NCBI GenBank assembly: GCA_949130495.1
Contig: OX422216.1
Coordinates: forward strand, 367,560,605-367,624,604
Direction: 5' to 3'
Length of the DNA stretch: 64,000 nt
Origin: Sambucus nigra
Lineage: Eukaryota > Streptophyta > Magnoliopsida > Dipsacales > Adoxaceae
Positions 11,491 to 21,699 of the stretch are shown here, piece by piece (position 1 is the first letter of the stretch; each line of letters begins with the position of its first letter). The translations under genes and the position numbers were made by a program. The notes below the pieces were generated by a model. It did no database searches. It was not told the DNA's origin and was given only the letters and a program-made list of their open reading frames with translations.

Positions 11491-11730
11491 ACCCTCGAGG
11501 AGCAAAAGTTGCTCGCTGATCAACCTGTGGATGTTACAGGATCATCAAATGCAAGCCCAGACCAACTTAGCTTGGTAAAAGGGCAAGTAGATGTTACAGG
11601 ATCATCAAATTTAAGCCCAGACCAGCTTAGGTTGGTAAAAGGGCAAGAAAAGATGATCGACGAACAGCAAGAAATATCAGGAGATGGTGAAAGGGAGCAG
11701 CAAATTTTCCACCGAGGAACTCTGTCAGAT
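11491..11730 (+). other. Linker between the two RNase H domains, with a tandem duplication
   Basis: Between the first and second RNase H. The coding sequence contains two copies of a ~69-bp unit (about 11520-11588 and 11589-11657) encoding DVTGSS..SPDQL.LVKGQ. The repeat is in frame and adds 23 residues, so it expanded while, or without disturbing, the reading frame. Confidence 0.6.
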
Positions 11731-11739
11731 CAGCAATTT

Positions 11740-12170
11740 GAAGATGAGTTGCCTATATGGAGTCTGTATGTGGATGGTTCATCCTGCACTACAGGATGTG
11801 GCGCATGGATAGTTTTGAACAGTCCGGATGAGGTCAACATAGAATACGCCCTACGTTTCCAATTCAAAGCTTCGAATAATGAGGCTGAATATGAAGCCAT
11901 GATTGCAGGTCTTAGTTTGGCAAAAACCATGGGGGCAGAACAAGTTATTGTTTTCAATGACTCGCAATTGGTCATAAATCAAATAATGTGAGTATATGCA
12001 GCTAAAGGAGAATTAATGATCAGATACCATGCAAAGGCAAAGGAATTGATGTCGGAATTTATTGCTATTGAGCTGGTAAGAATACCAAGAATGGAGAATG
12101 CAAGAGCAGACGCCTTAGCTCGATTAGCATCAGCTACTCGTATCGAGATACGAAGAACAATCCCAATTGA
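11740..12170 (+). pseudogene. Second, archaeal-type RNase H (aRNH) domain of element H pol
   Basis: Reads LYVDGSS (Asp at 11773-11775), NNEAEYEAMIAGL (Glu at 11881-11883) and FNDSQLVINQ (Asp at 11959-11961), the D-E-D catalytic set of type-I RNase H of the archaeal subgroup. Having this domain in addition to the retroviral-type RNase H just upstream is an established feature of the Tat lineage. A TGA at 11989-11991 interrupts it; the same frame then continues with YHAKAKELMSEF and ARADALARLAS, the end of the domain. It presumably takes part in removing the RNA template or primers. Confidence 0.82.
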
Positions 12171-12289
12171 AGTTTTAGCTGGTCGGAGTATAGATGAAGA
12201 TCTGATGATAAACTTTAATACCCTCAATTTAGTGTCATCATGGATGGATCCCATCAGGGAATATATTGAAAAAGGAGAATTACCAACTG

Positions 12290-13461
12290 ACAAACTTGCA
12301 GCCAAGAAACTGAAGTTTAAGGCTGCTCGTTATGTACTGACCAATGGTATTTTATACAGACGTGGAATTATAGCAGGTTTGCAAAGATGTGTGCATCCCA
12401 CCGAGGTGAAAGATTTGATTGAAAAGGTCCATGAAGGGTCCTGTGGAGCTCATGTAGTAGGTCGGACTCTTTTTCAAAGAATGATAACTCAAGGATACTA
12501 CTGGTCGACGATGAGGGCTGATTGCATAGCCTATCCTAAGAAATGTGATAAGTGTCAGCGCTTATCCTCCATCCGAAGAACTTTCCAAGCGTTATTGACT
12601 CCCATTACTTCCCCTTGTCCATTTGCCATATGGGGAATAGATTTGGTTGGGCGACTGCTGATGAAGAGGGGAAGATTTAAGTATCTCGTGGTCGCTGTGG
12701 ACTATTTTACTAAATGGGTTGAGGCTGAGCCTCTAATTGATATGACATACGACAAGGTGTACCAATTTATTTGGAAGAACATCATTTGTCGATATGGTCT
12801 TCCTCATGCCTTCATCACAGACCATGGAACACAATTTGACGACGAGGAGTTCGCTGCCTATTCTCATCAGTCAAATATCTTAAAGATCCACTCGGCACCA
12901 GGCCATCCTCAAAGCAATGGACAAACTAAAGTGACAAACAGAACGCTGCTGAATGGTTTGAAAAAAAGACTGAACGATGCGAAAGCAAAGTGGATCAACG
13001 AGCTACAATCAGTGTTATGGGCTTACCGAACTACTCCCCGAGAAGGAACAGGGGAATCTCCATATATGCTGGCATTTGGAAATGAAGCTGTTATACCCGC
13101 CGAATCGGGTCTCCCAACACACAGAATACTGAATTTCAATTTCCCTGTTAGCGATTTAATGAGAAGGTTATACTTGGACATGCTCGAGGAGGTTAGGGAA
13201 GAAGCAGCCATTAGAAATGCTGCTTACCAGCAACGAACATCTTTGTTCTACAACAAGAGAGTGAAGAAGTGCGACTTGAAAAAAGGAGACTATGTGCTAA
13301 AGAAGGTGATTCAAAAGCACAACAAACTGGAAGCCAACTGGCATGGACCCTACCGAGTTAAGGAAGTTGTTCGACCAAGGACATACAAAATAGAAACTTT
13401 AGAGGGGGAGGAGTTTAAGAATGCATGGAATGCAGAGCACCTACGCAAATATTATCAGTGA
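12290..13461 (+). pseudogene. Integrase of element H pol; catalytic Glu replaced by Lys
   Basis: Lies in an intact 481-codon frame from 12016 to the TGA at 13459-13461. Order: N-terminal HHCC zinc finger (VHEGSCGAHV ... CDKCQRL), catalytic core with Asp at 12640-12642 (WGIDLVG) and Asp at 12820-12822 (ITDHGTQF), then GQTKVTNR where the third catalytic residue is expected. Codon 12928-12930 is AAA (Lys), exactly 35 residues after the second Asp, the DD(35)E spacing; a Glu codon differs by one G-to-A change. The C-terminus has the GPY module (WHGPYRVKEV) and ends HLRKYYQ, without chromodomain. The enzyme would insert the cDNA, but with this change it should be inactive even if translated. Confidence 0.9.
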
Positions 13462-13585
13462 TGTAAACTCTCATGTAATGCAGTTTTATCAGTATGAATA
13501 AAGTGACAATGTTCTGCCCACTTTCTTTCCTTTTATTAGAATTTTTTAGCGGAATACTAGTGCTACACACTCGGACTACTCAAAT

Positions 13586-14026
13586 CTATTCCTAAAAATG
13601 CCAACTTGGTTGGTTAGGAGGTAAACATATTCTCGAAAACGCCAACTAAGGTTGGTCGGGAAGTAAAACTATTCCTAAAAATGCCAACTTGGTTGGTTAG
13701 GAAGTAAATCTATTCCTAAAAATGCCAACTTGGTTGGTTAGGAAGTAAATATATTCTCAAAAATGCCAACTAAGATTGGTCGGGAAGTAAAACTATTCCT
13801 AAAAATGTCAACTTGGTTGGTTAGGAAGTAAATATATTCTCGAAAACGCCAACTAAGGTTGTTCGGGAAGTAAAACTATTCCTAAAAATGCCAACTTGGT
13901 TGTAAATCTATTCCTAAAAATGCCAACTTGGTTGGTTAGGAAGTAAATATATTCTCGAAAACGCCAACTAAGGTTGGTCGGGAAGTAAAACTATTCCCAA
14001 AAGTGCCAAAGATTGGTTGGTATGAA
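13586..14026 (+). repeat. Minisatellite in the 3' region of element H (about 11 units of ~42 bp, two variants)
   Basis: Units of two kinds alternate in the order A-B-A-A-B-A-B-A(short)-A-B-A. Variant A starts CTATTCCTAAAAATGCCAAC and contains CTTGGTTGGTTAGG; variant B starts ATATTCTCGAAAACGCCAAC and contains TAAGGTTGGTCGGG. Each A unit includes the near-palindrome CCAACTTGGTTGG. Degenerate units trail off to about 14100. Such tandem repeats between pol and the 3' LTR are common in Tat elements. The repeat is too regular in composition and has no spacers of unique sequence, so it is not a CRISPR array. Confidence 0.9.
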
Positions 14027-14653
14027 AAACCCACTAACTCTAGTTGGGCGAGAAGAAAAATTTACTGACCTTGGTTGGTCGGAAACATTTTATGAGTACG
14101 AGAAAGTGATCGAGAAAAATTTTTGATACTCGTAACTTTTTAAATTACTACTAAGTTGGTCGAGAAACAAAATATCATCAATTTTGGTTAGTCATCAAAT
14201 GATTACCACAAATTCAAGATAGTCGACAATAAGTTTTAACAAACTCTAGTTGATCGACAAATAACACAATGTTGTTATCTTTTTAACAGATATACATGCA
14301 CAAATGTAAAGTGTTTTATAATTACAAGACAATAGCAGTCAAGATTTGTAAATAAAATTATTTCATTAAATGTAGAATAAAATACATCAAGAATGAAATA
14401 CAAATTTATTACATTAAGATTCCTATTCTATTAGTTTCTTCCCCTCTGCTTTTGAAATAGGTTCCTCGCCAGCAGGTGGATCATTTAAAGCATGAGGGGA
14501 ATTTATGAAGTTAAGATCTTCAAGTATCCTGATATTCATCATAGATGGTCGATCTAGTAGGTGCTCGGGATGAGATATCTCGATATTGGAATGGAGATTG
14601 TAATCACCGAGGTATTTGGAAATCAGACATCGAGGGATGGACCGAGCAGGGAT
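14027..14653 (+). other. 3' non-coding region of element H between minisatellite and antisense gene
   Basis: Contains degenerate relics of the minisatellite (TTGGTTGGTCGG, GTTGGTCGAG words) to about 14260, then AT-rich sequence. On the minus strand it is the downstream region of the antisense gene, whose stop is at 14654-14656; candidate poly(A)-signal-like A/T-rich words are plentiful but none is distinctive. Confidence 0.4.
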
Positions 14654-15706
14654 CTAACGCATATCAAGCTTGAATGGTGGCCCTGGTAGGTCGAGTAGCC
14701 CACGATTATGGTAATCCCATAGGTAATGACCTCGTTCCAGTTTCAGCACACCTAAGGCATTCAACCATCCCTGTTTGTAACCCTCATTGTTTGCATTTTG
14801 GATACGATCGTCCAAATGGTAGAGAGCATCGTTGTAGCCAGTCATCCAGAATTCTCTGGGATGCTTGTGGAATTGATATGTCAATCTTTCCAGCTGCTCG
14901 TGGAGATTTTGGATAAAGAGTTCTTTATTCTCCAAGATAGACTTCTGCGCAAAAAGCTGCTCTTCCAGACCCCTTATCTTCTTAGACATCTCAGCCAATG
15001 CCTGGTTCTTTGCCATCAGTTGGAAGGCCAGGTTCTCTAGAGCAGATTGAGTCCTCTGTTCCTCGACAGGAATCCAAGCAGCTCTTACTCGTCCCCGAGG
15101 AGCTCTTGCTCATCCTCGAGTAGATGTAGGAGGGCCAGACCTCTTCAAGGTTTCTATCTCATCCCTTAGGTTGGCATTTTCGACCTCCAAGAACGAGAAT
15201 CCCTCGTTAGTCACTGGGATCAAAGCATTTGAAGTGGAAGTTGCAGACTTCAATTGAGACACCTCTCTTTGCAAGTTATTATTTTATTGTTCTAATAACT
15301 CAGCTATCTGTCTGTGCTCTTCGACCTCAGCCTTCAACATTCTCTCTCGCACATCGTAAGCAGCAAACCGTTTATCATATCCCTTATCGGCACAGATTTG
15401 CTGATACTTCTTCTCGTACCCCTCGTGCAAAAGGGCAGTGGACTCCTTATATTATTGCTGAAGTTCTTTAAGAGTGCCTTGGAGATCCTCAATCATATCA
15501 TAGTATGTTACGTTGTTAGCCACTGCACGGTCGAGTAGGCACTTCAAATATTGATAGGCTTCAATAGCTTGCTCTGAAGAACCCTGACCGAGGATGTCAG
15601 TGATTTGAGCTGCACTCATGTCTGTATGACCGGCTTTAAAATATTCATTGCATTGCCTTAACAGCTTTGTATCATGATCAGACAATAATTCCATCCTGAC
15701 CAGAAA

Positions 15707-15919
15707 CTAGTAGAGGAAGAAAAAACAATAATCAATAAGAGTATAAACAGAGCATGAAGAAGAGAATCAACAGTATGCATAAGTAAAAGTTCAAATTTTA
15801 TTACATCACAAAGTTCAGAAGTACAAAGTTCAGAAGTACAAGGTTCAGAGTTACATGTTCAGAAGTTATATTTGACAAAGAAAAATAAAATAGAGAGAGA
15901 AATCTGAACAACGCTACAC
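15707..15919 (-). other. Intron 3 of the antisense gene (213 bp, phase 0)
   Basis: Donor GAGGAAAAG|GTGTAGCG, acceptor TTCCTCTACTAG|TTTCTGGTC. Without splicing the upstream frame stops two codons after the donor. Splicing adds the exon 4 coiled coil in frame. G has an equivalent T-rich acceptor TTCTATTCTTCAG|TTTAAATT at about 50779, followed by sequence homologous to exon 4. An alternative is two separate antisense genes. Confidence 0.6.
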
Positions 15920-16761
15920 CTTTTCCTCGTCTCCCAAAACTTTCTCAGGAGGTTGGGACGAGGAGGTAGGTTGCTCGGATGGAGCAGAGGGTTGCTCGGG
16001 AAGTGCTGGAGGTATCTCGGAGGAAGTAGCAGGTAGTTGAAGTTCCTCCTTAGGGGGCTGGATGGCTGGGGGATGAGAAACTTGATCTCCTATCATCATG
16101 GAAGACTCCTCAGAGGCAACTTCGTCCTCTTCTTCATGTTCAAGAGTTGGATGGGGGCCAGGGATGTGTCACTGAAATAATTCAGAAGTTTCATCAACTT
16201 TCATTTCTTGTAGAGTAGCGACCCATCCATCTCTAAAGTATTTGAGGCTGCCATATTCGACTTGCGACATCATGGCAGCCAAACCTTTGTTCCACCCTTT
16301 GTCCCAGCCGGCACTGAAAGATTTTTTCACAGCCAACTTCCTATTTGTCTTCTCCGAGGAAAGCTTCTCAGAAAGAAGATTATCAGCAGCCTTCAGTTTA
16401 TTATCAACTTCCTCTTTCTGACGACTTACATCCCGAAGTTGACCCAACTCCTCCTCAGCAGCTTTGAGCTTATTTTCAAGCTCCCCAGCATTTTTGAGCT
16501 TCCCTTCGAGATCTTTATTTTCTCTTCTCCAAATCATTTATTTTTTTTCTCCAACCCCTTGAAGACCTCAATAACCTGAGCCTTCTCCTGCTCAGTCGAA
16601 GTAAGCCTTTTCTCCCAAATTGCCTTATCATCATCATATTTCTGACGAGAATCTTTCAGAGACTGCGCCAGACCTACCAAAGCTTCCTCTATACCAGAAG
16701 AGGATCTTGAAGCTTTAATAGCTTCATCTTTCTTCAAAATTGTATTAAAACAGCTCACCAA

Positions 16762-16839
16762 CTATGAAAAGAAAATGAAATCAAGTCAGGGCACAGATAC
16801 AAAAAGGAAAGAATGAAAATTTAAGACTATAAGACTTAC
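16762..16839 (-). other. Intron 2 of the antisense gene (78 bp, phase 0)
   Basis: Donor GCTTCT|GTAAGTCTT is a consensus plant 5' splice site; acceptor TTTTCTTTTCATAG|TTGGTG follows a T-rich tract. The intron falls exactly between codons. Element G has GTAAGT...TTTTTAG at the matching place (49935-50025). Confidence 0.75.
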
Positions 16840-17515
16840 AGAAGCAATGTGACGAGCTGCTAATGTGGTAACCGTGTCTCGAGAAAAATTTTCTCCAATA
16901 CCTTGGATCTCGAGAATGATCCAAGTCTTCACCGAGCTCATAGCAGAGCTCGAGGGAACAAAAGTGGGAACACCACTAGTCGGGGGCTGAGAGATGGATT
17001 CAGCCAAATTAACAGAGGAATTTTTCTTCAGCCTCCTCAGAGGAGCATCAACTTTCTCGACTAACGTTGTAGTCTTAGTCAGAGAAATGACAATCACCTC
17101 GCCTGGAGCAGTATCCTTGCTCGGAGCCACTGGGGGCTTCTCGACCACCTTCACAGGAGCAGTCGAGGGAGGTGCATCCATTTTCTTTGTCCCTTCTCCT
17201 GGGACATCAAGCTTACTTTTTTTCCCTCTCCAGTACTAGAGGAAAGTTTCTCAAAAAGGTTAGGAGGTCTTCTTTTCTTCATACTTTCACTTAAAAGAAT
17301 ATGTGACTCAGGTGAAGAACTTGTAGAAGCTGGTATTGGTTCTGCGTCGCTTATCACCGGACGAGTAGTAAAAGAGGAGGTGTAACTCTTGTACTGAAGA
17401 AAATATGAAGCTGACCTAATATGCTCGTCGGCAACAGTCTGATGCAAACTCCAGATAAGTTTTTAATGCCTTATATTAACGTCTGCCTCTTTTGGAGATT
17501 TGTTTTTGCGGTCAA

Positions 17516-17601
17516 CTGCAAATAAATCAAAATTAAAATATCAGTGGCACATTTTATCAAACACAAAGGAAGCATAATTTTGAAAATAAAATAAAAATAA
17601 C
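17516..17601 (-). other. Intron 1 of the antisense gene (86 bp, phase 1)
   Basis: Donor GGGATAG|GTTATTTTT and acceptor TTTATTTGCAG|TTGACC on the minus strand; the inside is T-rich as plant introns are. Unspliced, the frame ends inside; spliced, it joins ...YGNG to the next exon, in frame with the sequence up to 17151. Confidence 0.65.
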
Positions 17602-18270
17602 CTATCCCATTGCCATAGGGAGGACATCTGGGACCCTGGTAAACATCATCTCTAGTTAATGGAGGGTGTTGCCAATTTTTCATAACAACCCCATGCTCAA
17701 AGTAGTCCATATTGGCATCTGGGAGATTGACCACTAAAGCTCTATTTAAAAACCTAGTTTTTAAATAAAAAGTATTATCGCCCACAGCCCATCTATAACA
17801 AAACATGATTTCAGGAATTCCTATACGAGTTCCATGTATTTGATTTAATCTATAAACACCATTAACTATTCTCCACATATTGAGAGCTATTCTTGAAGGA
17901 ACTACGTCAAAGTATTAACAGAATTCCAGACATAGAGGGTTTTGGGGAAAAGAAAAGCCACACTCAGCAACAAAGAGACTGGGGAACCAATGTCCCTCAG
18001 CCAAACAAAAATAGTCTGAAGGCTCAGAAAGCTCTTCCAAAATAACCCATGAGGGAATAGACAAATCATAGCGAAACTTATCAATCGATTCTATAGGATA
18101 AACCATGATGAAAGAAGGAAATCAAAGAGAAAGAAGAAAATATTACAGGAAAGGGATGAGTCTGTTGACAACAAACGATGGAAGAGATGAACGCACAGGA
18201 GAGAGAGAGACGATGGAAAACTCCAAGAGACAAATTTGAAAAAGTAGAAGACGATGGGATTTTCTGCAAC

Positions 18271-18280
18271 GGTTAAATAC
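18271..18280 (-). promoter_or_regulatory. Possible TATA-like box of the antisense gene
   Basis: On the minus strand GTATTTAACC lies about 165 bp before the ATG at 18106, followed by a CT-rich stretch that would suit a leader. It is the best candidate for an own promoter between the 3' LTR and the gene, but the evidence is weak; transcription could start elsewhere. Confidence 0.25.
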
Positions 18281-18520
18281 TTCGCCTTGGGAAAGGATAA
18301 AAGTAATGATTACAAAGAGAGATGGTTACGTTACCGGTGTCTAAAAAGACAAAAGGGGCGCGGGAATCGAAGCAGTTAGAAAAATTCAAAAAAGAGCGAT
18401 TCTACGAATTTGGAAGAAGAAATAAATACAAAAGAAAATACTCCTGCATTTAAGGATAAACATTTAAAACCGCCGTATATCGAGAAAGAATGTTCCACAC
18501 TCCTCAAATTTTAAACTATG

Positions 18521-18536
18521 AAACATTGGGGGCTTC
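18521..18536 (+). other. Polypurine tract of element H
   Basis: ACATTGGGGGCTTC directly before the 3' LTR, primer for plus-strand DNA. Element G keeps the matching ATATTGGGGGCTTT before its 3' LTR (minus strand, 48254-48268), linking the two elements to one lineage. Confidence 0.7.
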
Positions 18537-19114
18537 TGTTGATACCAAATTTAGTCTGCTGACATGGCTAAATTCGGTGAAGACACGTGGCAATCTACGT
18601 GGCAATGACAAACACTTATGAACAACACCTTGACTCCGAGGAACCATATTGCAACGAGGAACTCTGCCTCCCCGATCAACTCAGACGCTCCGACCTACAA
18701 GAACTCTCAGAGGAACTTTTGAGTACCAAGGAACTTTTGAGTAATGAGGAACTTTCGAGTACCGAGGAACTTAGGCGGTCCGAGCTGCACCTCGAACAAA
18801 GCATTAATAGCGTGATAACCAACAGATTGACGGCACATTAAATGCTTATTATTATCATACAGATGTATAGCATTTAATATATTACCCTTTCACATTACAG
18901 CCTTAGGACTATAAATACATTGTATTATCCTCATTGTAAGGGGACCAGAATTTCTTGAGAAAACTTGTAATCGAGAATTCCCAAACAGTCAGCAATAACA
19001 AAAACAGTGGACGTAGACCATTCTTATAAGGCTGAACCACTTTAAAAGTTCTTTGTCTCATTTTATTTATCTGTGATTAAATAATTAGATATCATCTAAT
19101 TTTTTACATCAACA
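18537..19114 (+). repeat. 3' LTR of element H
   Basis: 578 bp, same ends as the 5' LTR. The 18-bp length difference is one extra copy of the GAGGAACTTTTGAGTAAC-type unit (about 18710-18765). TATAAATA at 18910-18917. Confidence 0.92.
18910..18917 (+). promoter_or_regulatory. LTR TATA box (element H, 3' LTR)
   Basis: TATAAATA, kept from the 5' LTR despite a nearby GT-to-AC difference. Could start transcription into the flanking DNA at about 18945. Confidence 0.5.
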
Positions 19115-21243
19115 ACTGCATTCTCAAATAAATGAAAAAAAGTTGGACAATACCTATTTAAATGGACATACATGTTTCTTTCTTTCTCTCTCTTAACATC
19201 ATCTCCCTCTTGTAAGGTGTTATCGATCAAGTTCTTCTACATGCTCGACCTCCAATATAGACACTAGGTATCTGCTGTTCTAAGGGCGCCATCAGGTGGA
19301 AGATTCAATCCTAAGTTGTAACTGTTGTCGAGTAAAATCAGCATTGTGGCGGATCTCACTCATCACTCATCATGATGCTGCCTCTTAATTCTGATCCACG
19401 CAATATAGGAGAGTCGGCTCTAACCATCATGACATATCCAATTATGTTAGATGCTAAGGTTCTTTACATGCTCCACATATTTGAACCACGAACACTGCTC
19501 ATTAAGATGAAGAATTTCAAGTAGCAGATGTAATTAGAGAAATATAAAATTATACAGTTAGCATAAGAATAATTTGTACCAAATGGTACATGTAAGAATA
19601 GTCAGTGTGAATGTAGTGAATGGTGTATCAAAGAAAAATCTGAACTTAAGATTCAACTTCCTACATCCCCAGGTCATGTACAAAAAATTTAAGATTTAAA
19701 TAGTAAACTTACACAAAAATTAAAATAATAGACTATTGGGAAAATGTATAAATTCAAAGAACTTCTTGCGAATCCATTTTCTAATGCTTTTAAACCCCTC
19801 CATATGGTAAATTAACTACAACATATGACTAACATTGACCCCAACCAACAAATATCTGAAACACTGTAGGAATAAAATAATGGAACCCCCATTTTTGTTA
19901 AAATCTCTAGGACTTTTACGGAGCCAAGACTTTTTACAAACCATGCACCAGCAATGAAAAAAAATATAAGGAGCCATGACTTTTGACCCAAACTTTTCAA
20001 ACATGAGATGTGCTTATATTAATGGTCTGATGGAGTGAGCTGGGAACCAGTTTATGGTCTGCATTTTTAAATTATAGGTACTCATCTTCTCCTAATGGTA
20101 GTAGCTACATAAAAAATCTGCAAAGAATGATGTTGCTCAAAGACTCCGCTTAGCAGGCCTCTAGGAAGTCCAGACCAACATAAACATTATTCCAATTGAA
20201 TATCTCATTCATTTTAAAGGCATATACATTGCATTTATATGTAGGTGTTGTCATAGTCAAGCTGAAAGCTTCAATTACCTATTTCTTGATGTTCCTATTG
20301 CAAGAAATGTTTGGACCTTCTTGTCTAACTTCTTTGGCCTATAAACACATAAACAAAGGTCAACCAAGAAAAGTTAAATAAACCAAAAACCACAACTTCA
20401 CAGAATGAACTCCACAAAAAAAAAATCTAATAAGAGCATTAGAATTTATTCAGATTCTAAAAAAAAGTTGCAGTCATATTCTCTGTTATCAACTTATTCA
20501 AATGCTCTTATAACTGTCTTGTGCATGCCCAAAAAAATTTGAATGAGTTGATATAAGAGCATATTTCATAAAGCCCCAAAAAGGATTGAACCACAAAAAA
20601 AGGATTTACCCCCCCCCCCCCCAAAAAAAAAAGGATATAAATCAGCAGATTCATACCATATTTCATGAAGCTCTTGGAGAATCACAGATTTCATGCCTCG
20701 ATCGTAAAGCTCTTGGAGAATGCTAGATGTATACCTGTTCGTGAATAGATTTCATAACTGTACGAATATTACAGATTTCATAAATTGAAATTTTGAACAT
20801 CCAAACAGTAAATCAAATGAGTCAGGAAAAAATGAGCTCCTAAGAAATAAAAGCCCCAAATGCGTAAAAAAATTGAATCCACAACCAAAAAAGAATACAA
20901 AAAACTCTAAAAGATAATGCGTTCACAGGATTAACACTGCGTAGAATGGTTAGAATTTAAGCATTCTAACAAAAAATTATCAAACTAATACACCTCATTA
21001 GAGCAGACGATGAAACTTGTACAAAAAATTTGAACTTACAAATCAACAGATCTATAAAATCATACATGTCATGGCGCTTTAGGGGTTCTCTGAAGGGGTT
21101 CATGGAGGTGTGAAATCATACATTAGAGACATAAACCGTGTGAAATCAGAACCCAAATGGGAACCCACATATCAAAAATTGCGTGAAATCAAAATACAAC
21201 GTCGGTTTGGTGTGAAGAAGAGGCCTCACTGTGTGTGTGTCTG

Positions 21244-21278
<35 letters not shown>

Positions 21279-21607
21279 AGAGCCTGATGTCGGGTATGAG
21301 AACCAGTGTGATGAGGAATAATTGGTGCGAATCCTTGCAATCAGTAGGTAAAAATGGAGGTTGTGAGCAAGCGTTTGCGTGAAGAAAATAAAGAAATAGG
21401 GGTCTTGGGACTTTTTGTGGTGAGTGATAAAAAAGGAAGCAGGTGAGATAGGACGTGAGTGAGAGGATGTGATTGAGAGAAGTCTGAAAAGGACATAACT
21501 CGATTCACACACTTCAATCTCCACCGTTCTTTTCCTTCCTTGTTGGCAAGATCTTGACCCCTAATTAAGTTATTAGCTTATGTAACAGTAGAAAAACACT
21601 TGCTCCT

Positions 21608-21697
<90 letters not shown>
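19115..21697. other. Flanking DNA right of element H, no supported gene
   Basis: Begins with the right target-site copy (ACTGC, 19115-19119). AT-rich; small frames at 19812-20004 and 20196-20381 are not convincing. The phrase AAGCTCTTGGAGAATC recurs at 20669 and 20706, a short local repeat. Contains a C/A homopolymer pair (20610-20633), a (GA)n tract with a G-run (21243-21278) and, on the minus strand, CT-rich sequence near 21190-21500 that could be a former promoter or leader. A long (TA)n tract (21610-21684) and GA run lead into the foldback element. Confidence 0.4.

Positions 21698-21699
<2 letters not shown>

Larger units (their letters stand above)
14654..18106 (-). pseudogene. Antisense gene inside element H: four exons, ~1,000 codons, Transposase_28-like N-terminus and coiled coils
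   Basis: Runs opposite to gag-pol. Exon 1 is 18106-17602 (ATG, MVYPIESIDKFRYDL), exon 2 17515-16840, exon 3 16761-15920, exon 4 15706-14654 (ends PGPPFKLDMR, TAG). Removing introns of 86, 78 and 213 bp joins the frames in phases 1, 0 and 0. Exon 1 has GHWFPSLFVAECGFSFPQNP and VVPSRIALNMWRIVNGVYRL, resembling the plant 'putative gypsy-type transposon' domain (Transposase_28). Exon 3 is a heptad-rich coiled coil (LENKLKAAEEELGQLRD) followed by GWDKGWNKG and a Pro/Glu-rich linker; exon 4 is a second coiled coil with GYKQGWLNALGVLK. It is broken by stops at 17915, 17463, 16169, 15452, 15284 and 15110 (lowest coordinate) and by A-run frameshifts near 17211-17227 and 16538-16552. Function unknown. 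Element G carries the same gene (48709-51000), which is the main support. Confidence 0.78.
6926..19114 (+). mobile_element. Element H: complete, inactive Ty3/gypsy Tat-lineage retrotransposon with antisense gene
   Basis: A 12.2-kb element bounded by LTRs of 560 and 578 bp, both starting TGTTG and ending CAACA. Order on the plus strand is LTR, primer site, gag, protease, RT, RNase H, a second archaeal-type RNase H, integrase without chromodomain, minisatellite, antisense gene, purine tract, LTR. The order PR-RT-RH-aRH-INT, the lack of a chromodomain and the long 3' region with an extra antisense reading frame are known traits of the Tat lineage (Ogre, Retand, Grande type). By eye the two LTRs differ at about 30 of 560 aligned positions, mostly transitions, so the insertion is not recent. 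gag and pol are broken by many stops and several frameshifts, so H cannot move by its own proteins. Confidence 0.9.

Noticed and set aside
13586..14026. Regular repeats that might suggest a CRISPR array
   Set aside because: No unique spacers; units follow each other directly, and the setting is a plant retrotransposon.
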